Part shown: piece by piece, positions 42,092 to 51,283 of the stretch
Layout of the letters: every line of letters begins with the position of its first letter
Numbering within the stretch: position 1 is the first letter of the stretch
Origin: Morganella morganii_D
GTDB taxonomy: Bacteria > Pseudomonadota > Gammaproteobacteria > Enterobacterales > Enterobacteriaceae
Length of the DNA stretch: 64,000 bases
NCBI GenBank assembly: GCA_044772875.1
Contig: CP173058.1
Span: 3,162,001-3,226,000, forward strand
Direction of reading: 5' to 3'
Program-made: the position numbers and the translations under genes
Notes under the pieces: model-generated
Told to the model about the DNA's origin: nothing
The model's database searches: none
Seen by the model: only the letters and a program-made list of their open reading frames with translations

Positions 42092-44047
42092 TTAGTTCAT
42101 TTTGATGGCCTGCTTTTCTTCGAGCAGTTTTTCGACCACACCAGGGTCGGCCAGTGTTGATACATCACCCAGATTACCGGTATCACCGGCGGCGATTTTA
42201 CGAAGGATACGGCGCATAATTTTACCGGATCGCGTTTTCGGCAGAGAATCAGTCCAGTGCAGAATATCCGGGGTGGCAATCGGGCCGATTTCTTTACGGA
42301 CCCAATTCCTCACCTCCGCATACAGTTCCGGTGTCGGCTCTTCGCCGTGATTGAGTGTGACGTAAGCATAAATGGCCTGCCCTTTGATGCTGTGCGGGAT
42401 CCCGACCACGGCTGCTTCGGCAATTTTCGGGTGTGAAACCAGTGCGGATTCCACTTCGGCAGTGCCGAGACGGTGCCCGGAGATATTCAGCACATCATCC
42501 ACCCGGCCGGTGATCCAGTAATAGCCGTCTTCATCACGGCGGGTACCGTCCCCGGCAAAGTACATGCCTTTAAAAGCGGAGAAATACGTCTGTTCAAAAC
42601 GTTCATGATCACCGAACAGGGTACGGGCCTGACCCGGCCAGGAGTCGAGGATCACCAGATTTCCCTCCGTCTCACCGTCCAGAATTTCGCCCTGGTTATC
42701 CACCAGTGCAGGCTGAACACCAAAGAACGGTACCGTTGCGGAACCCGGTTTCAGTTCAATGGCACCCGGCATCGCGCCTATCATGCAGGCCCCGGTTTCA
42801 GTCTGCCACCAGGTATCGACAATCGGGCAGCGGCTGTCACCGATAGTTTTGTAGTACCATTCCCAGGCTTCCGGATTAATCGGCTCACCGACAGACCCCA
42901 TAATGCGCAGTGACTTGCGGGATGTGCCTTCAATAGCATTGAGACCTTCCGCCATCAGGGCGCGGATAGCCGTCGGCGCGGTATACAGGATATTGACCTG
43001 ATGTTTATCGACAATCTGACACATCCGGTTGACCTTCGGATGGTTCGGTACACCTTCAAACATCAGCGTGACAGCCCCGTTGGACAGCGGGCCGTAAACC
43101 AGGTATGTGTGTCCCGTCACCCAGCCGACATCCGCTGTACACCAGAAAACTTCATCACCATGATAATCAAAAATATATTTGAATGTCAGCGTGGCATAGA
43201 CCAGATAACCACCGGTGGTGTGCAGCACCCCTTTCGGCTTACCGGTCGAACCGGAGGTATAGAGGATAAACAGCGGATCTTCCGCATTCATCTCTTCCGG
43301 CGGGCAGTCCGCACTGACACCACTGACAGCGTCATGCCACCAGATATCACGCCCTTCCTGCCATTCCACCGGACTGCCGGTACGACGGAAAACGATCACA
43401 CCACTGACAGTGGTAACGCCCGGATTTTTCAGGCCGTCATCCACGTTTTTCTTCAGCGGAATGGTGCGTCCGGCGCGCAGACCTTCATCCGCGGTGATCA
43501 CCATTTTTGCGCCGGAATCAATGACACGGCCGGATACCGCCTCAGGTGAGAACCCGGCAAAAATCACCGAATGCACCGCACCGATACGGGCACAGGCCAG
43601 CATAGCGACCATCGCTTCCGGAATCATCGGCATATAAATAGCGACCACATCGCCTTTGCGGATCCCCTGCTGTTTCAGGACATTGGCAAACTGACAAACA
43701 TCATGATGCAGTTCACGGTAGGTAAGTGTGCGGGACTCATCCGGACTGTCGCCCTCCCAGATCACCGCCGGCTTATCACCACGCTCCGCCAGATGCCGGT
43801 CAAGACAGTTGGCACTGAGATTCAGTGTGCCGTCCTCAAACCATTTTATGCTGACATGACCCGGGTCGAAGGAGGTGTTTTTCACCTGCGTATAGGGTTT
43901 TATCCAGTCTACAATCTGACCTTTCTCACGCCAGTAGCTGTCAGGATCCTGAACAGACCGCTGATACTCGTCCAGATACTGCTGATGATTGATTAGCGCA
44001 TTTTTTGCAATTACTTCGGGTACAGGATATTTCGTTATTCTTGTCAT
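42092..44047 (-). CDS. acs: acetyl-CoA synthetase
   Basis: Acs activates acetate with ATP and CoA to acetyl-CoA by an acetyl-adenylate. The 651-residue length is that of the E. coli enzyme (652). The ANL motifs are visible: YTSGSTGKPKG, DTWWQTETG and the C-terminal LPKTRSGKIMRR, whose lysine is the known acetylation site. GGAGAC precedes the ATG. It leads the acs-yjcH-actP operon and would recycle acetate produced by PoxB. Confidence 0.96.
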   Translation of the reverse strand: MTRITKYPVPEVIAKNALINHQQYLDEYQRSVQDPDSYWREKGQIVDWIKPYTQVKNTSFDPGHVSIKWFEDGTLNLSANCLDRHLAERGDKPAVIWEGDSPDESRTLTYRELHHDVCQFANVLKQQGIRKGDVVAIYMPMIPEAMVAMLACARIGAVHSVIFAGFSPEAVSGRVIDSGAKMVITADEGLRAGRTIPLKKNVDDGLKNPGVTTVSGVIVFRRTGSPVEWQEGRDIWWHDAVSGVSADCPPEEMNAEDPLFILYTSGSTGKPKGVLHTTGGYLVYATLTFKYIFDYHGDEVFWCTADVGWVTGHTYLVYGPLSNGAVTLMFEGVPNHPKVNRMCQIVDKHQVNILYTAPTAIRALMAEGLNAIEGTSRKSLRIMGSVGEPINPEAWEWYYKTIGDSRCPIVDTWWQTETGACMIGAMPGAIELKPGSATVPFFGVQPALVDNQGEILDGETEGNLVILDSWPGQARTLFGDHERFEQTYFSAFKGMYFAGDGTRRDEDGYYWITGRVDDVLNISGHRLGTAEVESALVSHPKIAEAAVVGIPHSIKGQAIYAYVTLNHGEEPTPELYAEVRNWVRKEIGPIATPDILHWTDSLPKTRSGKIMRRILRKIAAGDTGNLGDVSTLADPGVVEKLLEEKQAIKMN

Positions 44048-44416
44048 GATGAGTCTCCTTTCAATTGTTAATGCTATGTCAAAATCACGTTAAATAAAGT
44101 TACCCTTCCGCCTTTGTTTCTTTTTTGCGCTAAAGATCACGGATTGAAAAAGTGGGTATTCACAGCGTTATCATTTGGTGCGAAAAGCACCAACGACATA
44201 AAACATCACCATTGTGAGAAAAAATAGTTCATAACATCACCTGACAATCGTTAACTAAAATATTTAACCAAAATAAGACAGTAAACTAACAAATAAAAAG
44301 AATCCGCACAGATCGCACAGATCTGATAATCGTTTTCATTATCATCTGTTTCATTATAATGTTTAGTCTGTTCACACCCGGTGTGAGCGGTTCGGTCAAT
44401 TACTGGAGTTATAATT
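44048..44416. other. acs-sodA intergenic region
   Basis: Divergent promoters for acs (leftward) and sodA (rightward) must lie here. A Fur box is visible near sodA and listed separately. A TGTGAT-like half-site near 44140 could belong to CRP control of acs, but no full CRP palindrome is convincing. No ORF of note. Confidence 0.5.
44325..44343. promoter_or_regulatory. Fur box before sodA
   Basis: GATAATCGTTTTCATTATC matches the 19-bp Fur consensus GATAATGATAATCATTATC at 15 positions, with both outer arms intact. It lies about 75 bp before the sodA start, in line with Fur repression of sodA in enterobacteria. Confidence 0.75.
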
Positions 44417-45037
44417 ATGAGCTATGTATTACCTGCATTACCTTACGCCTGTGACGCGTTAGAACCTCATTTCGATAAAATGACAATGGAAATTCACCAT
44501 ACTAAACATCATCAGACATATGTGAATAACACCAACACCGCTCTGGAAGCCTTCCCTGAGATGGCAAACCTTGATATCGACGATTTGATCGCACAACTCG
44601 ATAAATTCCCGGCGGACAAACGTACTTTTATCCGTAACAACGCGGGTGGCCATTCCAACCACAGCATGTTCTGGAAAGGCCTGAAGACCGGCACCACATT
44701 ACAGGGCGATCTGAAAGCAGCTATCGAACGTGATTTCGGCAGCGTTGAGGTATTTCAGGCTGAGTTTGAAAAAGCCGCCGCAACCCGTTTTGGTTCCGGC
44801 TGGGCATGGCTGGTGCTGAAAGACGGCAAACTGACTGTGGTTTCCACCGCCAACCAGGACAGCCCGTTGATGGGCGAAGCAATTTCCGGTACTTCCGGTT
44901 ATCCGATCATCGGTCTGGATGTGTGGGAGCACGCCTATTACCTGAAATTCCAGAACCGCCGTCCGGATTACATCAAAGCATTCTGGTCTGTAGTAAACTG
45001 GGATGAGGCAGCAGCGCGTTTCGCTTCTGCAAAATAA
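44417..45037 (+). CDS. sodA: superoxide dismutase (Mn)
   Basis: SodA converts superoxide to hydrogen peroxide and oxygen in the cytoplasm. The 206-residue protein begins SYVLPALPYACDALEPH, with His27 in EIHHTKHH and the metal-binding DVWEHAYY signature near the C-terminus. GGHSNHSMFW and sequence likeness to E. coli SodA favour manganese over iron. GGAG precedes the ATG. A Fur box upstream and a terminator downstream make it a single-gene unit. Confidence 0.95.
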   Translation: MSYVLPALPYACDALEPHFDKMTMEIHHTKHHQTYVNNTNTALEAFPEMANLDIDDLIAQLDKFPADKRTFIRNNAGGHSNHSMFWKGLKTGTTLQGDLKAAIERDFGSVEVFQAEFEKAAATRFGSGWAWLVLKDGKLTVVSTANQDSPLMGEAISGTSGYPIIGLDVWEHAYYLKFQNRRPDYIKAFWSVVNWDEAAARFASAK

Positions 45038-45045
45038 GTTCTGAA

Positions 45046-45078
45046 ATATGTGCGGGCACTGCCCGCACATATTCTTCT
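45046..45078 (+). terminator. sodA terminator
   Basis: ATATGTGCGGGC/GCCCGCACATAT is a perfect 12-bp stem with a 3-base loop followed by a T/C-rich tract. Confidence 0.8.
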
Positions 45079-45125
45079 TCCCCGCTTTCGATTATGATAT
45101 CCGTCTCACTCAATACGGAGGCGGC

Positions 45126-45809
45126 ATGGCATACACACCTTTAGTTTTCACCGGTCCCGTCAGGGATACAGCCCGCTGCGGGCGCAGTGCAATTGAAAAG
45201 CGTCAGACCGAAGGCGTGATTGCCCTCAGTGCCACCGGACTCGCCGGTGATGAGCAGGCAGAAAAAGCCTTTCACGGCGGTCCTGACCGCGCGTTATGTC
45301 ATTATCCCCGCGAACACTACGATTACTGGAAAATGATGTATCCGGAAATTGAGGATCGCTTTGTCGCACCGTTTTTCGGGGAAAATATCTCCACCATCGG
45401 TATGACGGAAGAAACAGTATTTATCGGTGATATTTATCAGTGGGGCAGCGCCGTTATTCAGGTTACCCAGCCACGTTCACCATGTTACAAGCTCAATCCG
45501 CTGACCGATGTATCTGATTTTTCACAGGTGATGCAGGACTGCGGCCGTACCGGCTGGCTGTACCGTGTCGCCGGGAAAGGAGAAGTCAGCAGTGATCAGC
45601 CGCTGAAACTGCTGACCCGCACCAGCGCTGTTTCTGTCAGAGAGGCCGCTGCCATCGCCTTTCATCTGCCGTTTGATGAAACCGAATACCACCATCTGTT
45701 ACAGGCATCCGGACTCTCCGCCAGCTGGACACTGACGATGCAGCGCCGTCTGATGACCGGCAAAATCGAGGACTTTAACCGCCGGTTATTCGGTTCCGCC
45801 GCCGTGTAA
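45126..45809 (+). CDS. yiiM: MOSC-domain protein YiiM (6-hydroxylaminopurine resistance)
   Basis: The 227-residue protein is a MOSC-domain molybdenum cofactor enzyme. HGGPDRALCHYPREHY and QPRSPCYKLN (the presumed Moco cysteine) match E. coli YiiM, which reduces N-hydroxylated bases such as 6-N-hydroxylaminopurine. The start at 45126 follows GGAGG; an upstream frame through the sodA terminator is rejected. In E. coli yiiM is also near sodA. Confidence 0.93.
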   Translation: MAYTPLVFTGPVRDTARCGRSAIEKRQTEGVIALSATGLAGDEQAEKAFHGGPDRALCHYPREHYDYWKMMYPEIEDRFVAPFFGENISTIGMTEETVFIGDIYQWGSAVIQVTQPRSPCYKLNPLTDVSDFSQVMQDCGRTGWLYRVAGKGEVSSDQPLKLLTRTSAVSVREAAAIAFHLPFDETEYHHLLQASGLSASWTLTMQRRLMTGKIEDFNRRLFGSAAV

Positions 45810-45935
45810 GAATATGTAATCCCGGGTTCTCTCTGCTTTAAACCGGTTCCGGAATGTGTGATTATCATACTCGCTTCACGATGACCGCTGCTGACCCGGC
45901 AGCACACACAGATGACATTTAAACGGGAGACAAGG

Positions 45936-46226
45936 ATGAAATACCTGATAATGCTGCTGAGCCTGGCAGCGCTTTCATTGCCTGCCACAGCGGCAGATCA
46001 GAACAGTGCGGATGAACTGGAAACCTTTACGGATAATGCAGAAAACTGCATCCATTTCTCCGGTGAATGGGATGTGTCCCTGCCGGCTGATCAGAAAAAA
46101 GATATCAAAAAAGCACTGGATGAGACCTGTCCTCCGGCCAAAGAGCAGCAGAAAGTACTGCGTGAAAAATACCGCAACGACCCGGACATGCTCACGAAAA
46201 TTAATGAATTTGATCTCGGCCAGTAA
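45936..46226 (+). CDS. small secreted protein with two cysteines
   Basis: The 96-residue product has a clear signal peptide ending near ATAA/D (residues 1-20), leaving a ~76-residue mature protein that is acidic to neutral and mostly helical in character. Cys38 and Cys65 could form a disulfide. An AAGG site precedes the ATG; an upstream in-frame start at 45912 is less likely because it would add residues before the signal peptide. I do not recognise the family. It lies between yiiM and dmsD with its own terminator. Confidence 0.72.
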   Translation: MKYLIMLLSLAALSLPATAADQNSADELETFTDNAENCIHFSGEWDVSLPADQKKDIKKALDETCPPAKEQQKVLREKYRNDPDMLTKINEFDLGQ

Positions 46227-46236
46227 CATCTGCCGT

Positions 46237-46274
46237 AAAAAAAGCCCTTCCGGTCTGCACCGGAAGGGCTTTTT
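46237..46274. terminator. bidirectional terminator between the small secreted protein gene and dmsD
   Basis: AAAGCCCTTCCGG/CCGGAAGGGCTTT stem with flanking A and T runs, suited to both converging transcripts. Confidence 0.9.
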
Positions 46275-46293
46275 AATCTGATCGTATGATGTT

Positions 46294-46905
46294 TCAGACG
46301 AAAATGGTTTTCTCTGCCGGGATAACCGGCAAAACATCCTGCCAGCCGCTGAGTGTCAGTGCAGTCAGGGCAGATAACCCTTCATAGAACGGACTTCCGC
46401 ATTTTTCCTGCATCCGCGCCAGATAGAAACGCGCCCATGGCAGAATGTGTTCCGCCAGCAGTGAATTCAGGGCATCCGGACTATTTTCCGCCGTCCAGGC
46501 CGCCATCATCAGTAACAGGCCGATGTGATCTTCCGGCTCATTCTGCGACAGTGTAATATCCACCTGATTCACACGCATCCAGTCACGCAGAGCAATCACG
46601 GAGTCCCCGAACAACACCTGCTCTTTATCCAGCCAGACAGAGCCCCACGGTGATGCAGGCAGTACCTGCGGACCGATAAACAGACGCTGATAAGCCTGCG
46701 GCAGGGTTTCCTCTCCGGTGACGGCCATGTTCAGTTTCTGTGCGACAACCTGCTTCTGCACTTCATCACCGTATGGCCATTCCGCCACCCACTCCCCGGA
46801 AGAGAGCAGTTCCGTTATCTGTGTTATCTCTGACGGCGGATAGTAAAACGCCGCCCCGAGAATACGGGCCGTTAATGCAACATCACTGACAGATTGCTCA
46901 CTCAT
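46294..46905 (-). CDS. dmsD: Tat proofreading chaperone DmsD
   Basis: The 203-residue helical protein belongs to the TorD/DmsD family of chaperones that bind the twin-arginine signal of DmsA before export. The PQAYQRLFIGPQVLPASPWGSVWLDKE segment region (residues about 68-94) carries the family hallmarks. It is the fourth gene after dmsA, dmsB and dmsC, a common arrangement outside E. coli dmsABC. An 85-base gap separates it from dmsC. Confidence 0.9.
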   Translation of the reverse strand: MSEQSVSDVALTARILGAAFYYPPSEITQITELLSSGEWVAEWPYGDEVQKQVVAQKLNMAVTGEETLPQAYQRLFIGPQVLPASPWGSVWLDKEQVLFGDSVIALRDWMRVNQVDITLSQNEPEDHIGLLLMMAAWTAENSPDALNSLLAEHILPWARFYLARMQEKCGSPFYEGLSALTALTLSGWQDVLPVIPAEKTIFV

Positions 46906-46990
46906 AACTCAGAATTCTCACAATAAAATATCCGCGTATCCTGACACGATTTCCGCCGGGAAAACAGTAACAGAATACGCGCTGACGGTA

Positions 46991-47851
46991 TCAGGACAGG
47001 TACGCCATACCGGCCGTCATGTGCAGTCCGTAGAAGATACCGCGGCCGATGATTTCCCCGGCCAGCACCAGAACAAAGCCAATCAGCATCATAATCACCG
47101 GCGGATTCGCCCGTTTCACCAGCGGCAGGATCCAGCAGGCCAGACCCAGCGCCAGCAGAACCAGACGCCAGCCCATATACAGGCCGAACTCAGGCACCAG
47201 CGCGGAAGCACTCTGTACTGAACTGCGGATAAAAGCCAGATCAAATGCCTGTGACGTCACCGCGACCGCACTCGCCACCAGCGCGACAACACCCGCCAAT
47301 GGCAGCCAGCTGATGCAGCGCAGATCAAACCCGGCAATCCGCAGCAGCAGGGCAGCCAGCACCGGCCCGCCCAGCAGTGCTGTCAGCACAAAGTGGACAG
47401 TAGTGTACGGAGTGTACCAGGCCGGCACAGTAGCAATCTGGTAAACCTGCGGAATGGCATAAATAAAGACCACCGCCAGCACCATCACCACCAGCAGCCA
47501 GAGCTTACCAAGCGCTGCCGGCATTTTGTTCAGCACGGCCAGCAGCCAGTAAAAACCACCAGCGGCGAAAAAGACCGAACCTGCTGCAATTTCATTACTG
47601 AGCGACGAACTGCCGAGGCGGTTAAACGCATTAAACGCGCGCAGCGGTGTGCCCATGTGCATCATGGAGAGCAGAAAACCCACGCCCATCAGCACCCACA
47701 GGCCGAACATACTGTAATTCACTTTACGGTTCATTTCCGGTGACAGTTTTCCGGACAACAGCACTGCCGCCATCACGATAAAAGCACCGGCCACACTCTG
47801 CCCGATGGTGGTAAAGAACATCAGCGGCCATTCATGAATTCCCGATCCCAT
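46991..47851 (-). CDS. dmsC: DMSO reductase membrane anchor subunit
   Basis: DmsC anchors DmsAB and oxidises menaquinol. The 286-residue product has eight hydrophobic segments and begins MGSGIHEWPLMFFT, as in E. coli DmsC (287 aa). The start at 47851 has a strong GGAGG site and lies one base after the dmsB stop. A longer frame into dmsB is rejected. Confidence 0.92.
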   Translation of the reverse strand: MGSGIHEWPLMFFTTIGQSVAGAFIVMAAVLLSGKLSPEMNRKVNYSMFGLWVLMGVGFLLSMMHMGTPLRAFNAFNRLGSSSLSNEIAAGSVFFAAGGFYWLLAVLNKMPAALGKLWLLVVMVLAVVFIYAIPQVYQIATVPAWYTPYTTVHFVLTALLGGPVLAALLLRIAGFDLRCISWLPLAGVVALVASAVAVTSQAFDLAFIRSSVQSASALVPEFGLYMGWRLVLLALGLACWILPLVKRANPPVIMMLIGFVLVLAGEIIGRGIFYGLHMTAGMAYLS

Positions 47852-47852
47852 G

Positions 47853-48470
47853 TTATACCTCCTCCGGGTTCGCCAGATGGCCTGTGGTATCCCCGACAGG
47901 ACGGCTGTTGGCATTCAGTTTTAAAACGATATTCGGATGTGTGTATTCCGCAGACGGCAGCGGTGCGATTTCCGCCAGTGTGCCGTATTTTGCACGCAGT
48001 TCCTCTATCGGGCCCATATCCAGAGCCCGCAACGGGCAGGATTCGACACAAATCGGTTTTTTCCCTTCCGCAACGCGTTCATAGCAGCCGTCACATTTGG
48101 TCATATGCCCTTTGACCTCATCAAACTGCGGTGCGCCGTACGGGCACGCCATATGACAGTAGCGGCAGCCGATACACACTTCCTCATTCACCACCACAAA
48201 TCCGTCTTCCCGCTTATGCATCGCACCACTCGGACAGACTTTGGCACAGGCCGGGTCATCACAGTGGTTACAGGAGATGGAGAGATAGTAAGCAAACACA
48301 TTCTGCTGATACACACCATCCTGCTCTGTCCAGTCACCTCCCGCATATTCATAGATACGGCGGAAATTCACTTCCGGAGATAAGTTTTTAAAGTCTTTAC
48401 AGGCCAGCTCACAGGTTTTGCAGCCGGTGCAGCGACCTGAATCAATGTAGAAACCATATTGCGTTGACAT
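47853..48470 (-). CDS. dmsB: DMSO reductase iron-sulfur subunit
   Basis: The 205-residue protein carries four [4Fe-4S] cluster motifs, starting with CTGCKTCELAC near residue 14, then CNHCDDPACAKVCP, CIGCRYCHMACP and CDGCYERVAEGKKPICVES (partly overlapping groups). It passes electrons from DmsC to the molybdenum site in DmsA. It lies 11 bases after dmsA. Confidence 0.95.
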   Translation of the reverse strand: MSTQYGFYIDSGRCTGCKTCELACKDFKNLSPEVNFRRIYEYAGGDWTEQDGVYQQNVFAYYLSISCNHCDDPACAKVCPSGAMHKREDGFVVVNEEVCIGCRYCHMACPYGAPQFDEVKGHMTKCDGCYERVAEGKKPICVESCPLRALDMGPIEELRAKYGTLAEIAPLPSAEYTHPNIVLKLNANSRPVGDTTGHLANPEEV

Positions 48471-48481
48471 AAATCGCTTCC

Positions 48482-50941
48482 TCAGGCCTTAACGACTTCA
48501 ACCAGGTTGGAATGGGACGGGTTCCCTTTCGCCAGCGGCGACGGGCGCTGAGTGGTTAACACGTTAATACTGCCCGCGTGATCGATACGGTTGCCATCCG
48601 GGCTGTACCATGCGCCTTCACCCAGACCGACAACACCCGGCAGAATACGCGGTGTGACTTTCACATTGACGCGCACTTCCCCGCGGTCGTTGAAGACCTT
48701 CACATTATCACCGTGAGCAATCCCGCGTTTCGCGGCATCCGCCGGGTTAATCCACAGCTCCTGCGGACAGGCAGCTTTCAGCACATCAACGTTGCCGTAA
48801 GTGGAGTGAGTTCGGGATTTGTAGTGGAAACCGGTCATCTGTAACGGGTATTTTTCCTGAAGCGGGTCACCGGCATGCTCAAAGCCTGCGGAATAGACCG
48901 GCAGCGGATGAATTTCATCCCCTTCATTCAGTTCCCAGGTATCACGGAGTTCCGCCAGCTGCGCGGAATAGATCTCGATTTTACCTGACGGTGTGGTCAG
49001 CGGGTTCGCCTGCGGGTCGTTGCGGAAATCGCGGTATGCCACATGGTGCCCCTGCGGATCACGTTTTTTGAAAATACCCTGCTTGCGGAATTCATCGAAC
49101 TCCGGCAGTTCCGGCAGTGCGGCGCGGGACTGTTCATACAGGTGGCGCAGCCACTCTTCCCGGGTACGGCCTTCGGTAAACTGCTCACCGACGCCCATAC
49201 GTTTGGCAATTTCGCTGGTCATGTCATAAATATTACGGCTTTCAAAGCGCGGTGCGATCGCCTGATCGGCAAAAATCACATACGACATGTTACCCGCAGA
49301 AGCATCCAGGCAGAAATCCATCTGTTCGGAGGCGGTGCAGTCCGGCAGCAGGATATCGGCGTATTCGGCGGATGATGTCAGGTGGTTATCGATCACCACA
49401 ATCATCTCACACTTGCTTTCATCCTGAAGGATTTCATGGGTGCGGTTGATTTCAGAGTGCTGGTTTACCAGGCAGTTACCGGCATAGTTCCAGACCATTT
49501 TGATCGGCACATCCAGCTTGTCTTTGCCGCGCACGCCATCACGGGTGGCAGTCATCTCTTCGCCGCGCAGAATGGCATCTGTCCACATAAACATGGAGAT
49601 ACTGGTTTTCACCGGGTTGGTCAAAGTCGGCATACGGACAAACGGGATAGCGTAAGAGCCTTCACGCGCACCAGTGTTACCGCCGTTAATCCCCACGTTG
49701 CCGGTAAGAATAGACAGCATGGCAATCGCACGGGATGCAGTTTCGCCGTTTGAACGGCGCTGCGGCCCCCAGCCCTGGGTGATATACGCCGGTTTGGCGG
49801 TACCGATTTCCCGCGCCAGCTTCACAATCCGCGCCGCCGGAATACCGGTAATTTTTGCCGCCCATTCCGGGGTTCTCGCCACGCCGTCCGGCCCTTCACC
49901 TAAAATATAGGCTTTATAGTGGCCGTTGGCCGGAGTACCGGCAGGCATGGTGGTTTCGTCATAACCGACACAATATTTATCGAGGAACGGTTTATCCACC
50001 AAATCCTCTTTAATCATCACATAAGCCAGCGCGCTGACGAGTGCGGCATCTGTCCCCGGACGGATCGGGATCCATTCATCCTCACGCCCTGCACCGGTAT
50101 CGGTATAACGCGGATCGATGATAATCATGCGGGCATCGGATTTTTCACGTGCCTGCTCAACATAATAGGTTACACCGCCGCCGCTCATACGGGTTTCGCC
50201 CGGGTTATTCCCGAACATCACCACCAGCTTGCTGTTTTCAATATCTGACGGGCTGTTACCGTCCGCCCAGCCGCCGTAGGTATAATTCAGACCCGCTGCA
50301 ATCTGCGCGGTACTGTAGTCGCCGTAATGATTCAGATAGCCGCCGCAGCAGTTCATCAGGCGGGCGATCAGCGTAGCTCCGGGCGGCCAGGATTTGGTCA
50401 TGGTACCGCCGAGGGTACCGGTGCCGTAGTTGAGATAAATGGATTCGTTACCGTAATCGCGGATCAGGCGTTTCATGGTACCGGCGATGGTATCAAACGC
50501 TTCTTCCCAGGTAATACGCACGAATTTATTCTCACCGCGTTTACCGGCACGTTTCATCGGGTATTTCAGACGGTCAGGATTGTACACCCGGCGGCGCATG
50601 GAGCGACCGCGCAGACAGGCACGTACCTGATGCAGTTCTTCGTAAACATCGTCACCGGTATTGTCGGTTTCAACATATCTGATTTCGCCGTCAACCACAT
50701 GCATCCGTAACGGACAGCGGCTGCCGCAGTTAACCGTACAGGCACTCCAGACCACTTTTTCGTCAGACGCTGCCGCAGGTGCCGGGGTATTTTCAGCGGC
50801 AGAAGCCGCATGGCTGAACGGGAGAGATAACCCACCCGCTGCAACTGCCAGACCGCCTGCCGCACCGGAGGCTTTTACAAACCCGCGGCGCGTCAGCGGT
50901 GCAGTGAACAACGCCGTTTCTTTCATCTTTGTCATATACAT
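48482..50941 (-). CDS. dmsA: DMSO reductase catalytic subunit (molybdopterin)
   Basis: DmsA reduces dimethyl sulfoxide and related S- and N-oxides during anaerobic respiration. The 819-residue protein has a twin-arginine signal (LTRRGFVKASG near residues 16-26), an N-terminal cluster motif (CTVNCGSRCP) and the molybdenum-ligand serine in NHYGDYSTAQ. Sequence is very close to E. coli DmsA along its length. It leads the dmsABCD operon. An FNR-like box about 160 bp upstream fits anaerobic induction. Of several in-frame ATGs near 50926-50941, the first is taken; the choice does not affect the Tat motif. Confidence 0.95.
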   Translation of the reverse strand: MYMTKMKETALFTAPLTRRGFVKASGAAGGLAVAAGGLSLPFSHAASAAENTPAPAAASDEKVVWSACTVNCGSRCPLRMHVVDGEIRYVETDNTGDDVYEELHQVRACLRGRSMRRRVYNPDRLKYPMKRAGKRGENKFVRITWEEAFDTIAGTMKRLIRDYGNESIYLNYGTGTLGGTMTKSWPPGATLIARLMNCCGGYLNHYGDYSTAQIAAGLNYTYGGWADGNSPSDIENSKLVVMFGNNPGETRMSGGGVTYYVEQAREKSDARMIIIDPRYTDTGAGREDEWIPIRPGTDAALVSALAYVMIKEDLVDKPFLDKYCVGYDETTMPAGTPANGHYKAYILGEGPDGVARTPEWAAKITGIPAARIVKLAREIGTAKPAYITQGWGPQRRSNGETASRAIAMLSILTGNVGINGGNTGAREGSYAIPFVRMPTLTNPVKTSISMFMWTDAILRGEEMTATRDGVRGKDKLDVPIKMVWNYAGNCLVNQHSEINRTHEILQDESKCEMIVVIDNHLTSSAEYADILLPDCTASEQMDFCLDASAGNMSYVIFADQAIAPRFESRNIYDMTSEIAKRMGVGEQFTEGRTREEWLRHLYEQSRAALPELPEFDEFRKQGIFKKRDPQGHHVAYRDFRNDPQANPLTTPSGKIEIYSAQLAELRDTWELNEGDEIHPLPVYSAGFEHAGDPLQEKYPLQMTGFHYKSRTHSTYGNVDVLKAACPQELWINPADAAKRGIAHGDNVKVFNDRGEVRVNVKVTPRILPGVVGLGEGAWYSPDGNRIDHAGSINVLTTQRPSPLAKGNPSHSNLVEVVKA

Positions 50942-51101
50942 TGCTCGCTTAATTGGTTTTGTTATCGTTATTATTGTTATTGCCGGGTTAGTGGCTTATT
51001 GTCTGATTGCGACTGGTAACCATTCGCAATAAATTATTTGTAATACAATGACCTGCGGTTATTAACCTGTAGTTATTTTACGGTTTTACGATTCAGCCGG
51101 G

Positions 51102-51115
51102 TTGTTTTGTATCAA
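51102..51115. promoter_or_regulatory. FNR-like box between dmsA and the ferredoxin gene
   Basis: TTGTTTTGTATCAA matches TTGAT-N4-ATCAA at nine of ten positions. It is about 160 bp from dmsA and about 170 bp from the divergent ferredoxin gene, so it could serve either or both. Confidence 0.55.
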
Positions 51116-51283
51116 AAAATGAGTATGTAAAAAGCCGATTATTGATCCCGTCGGTGGCGGACAGCATCCGGTCATGGGAAAATAGTGACCAGCTCAATAT
51201 AATGATCAGGCAAAGGGGTTAATGCTATCAGACGCAGCGTATTCAACTACCTGATAAACGGCGAAAAAACCATACCGCCGTCA

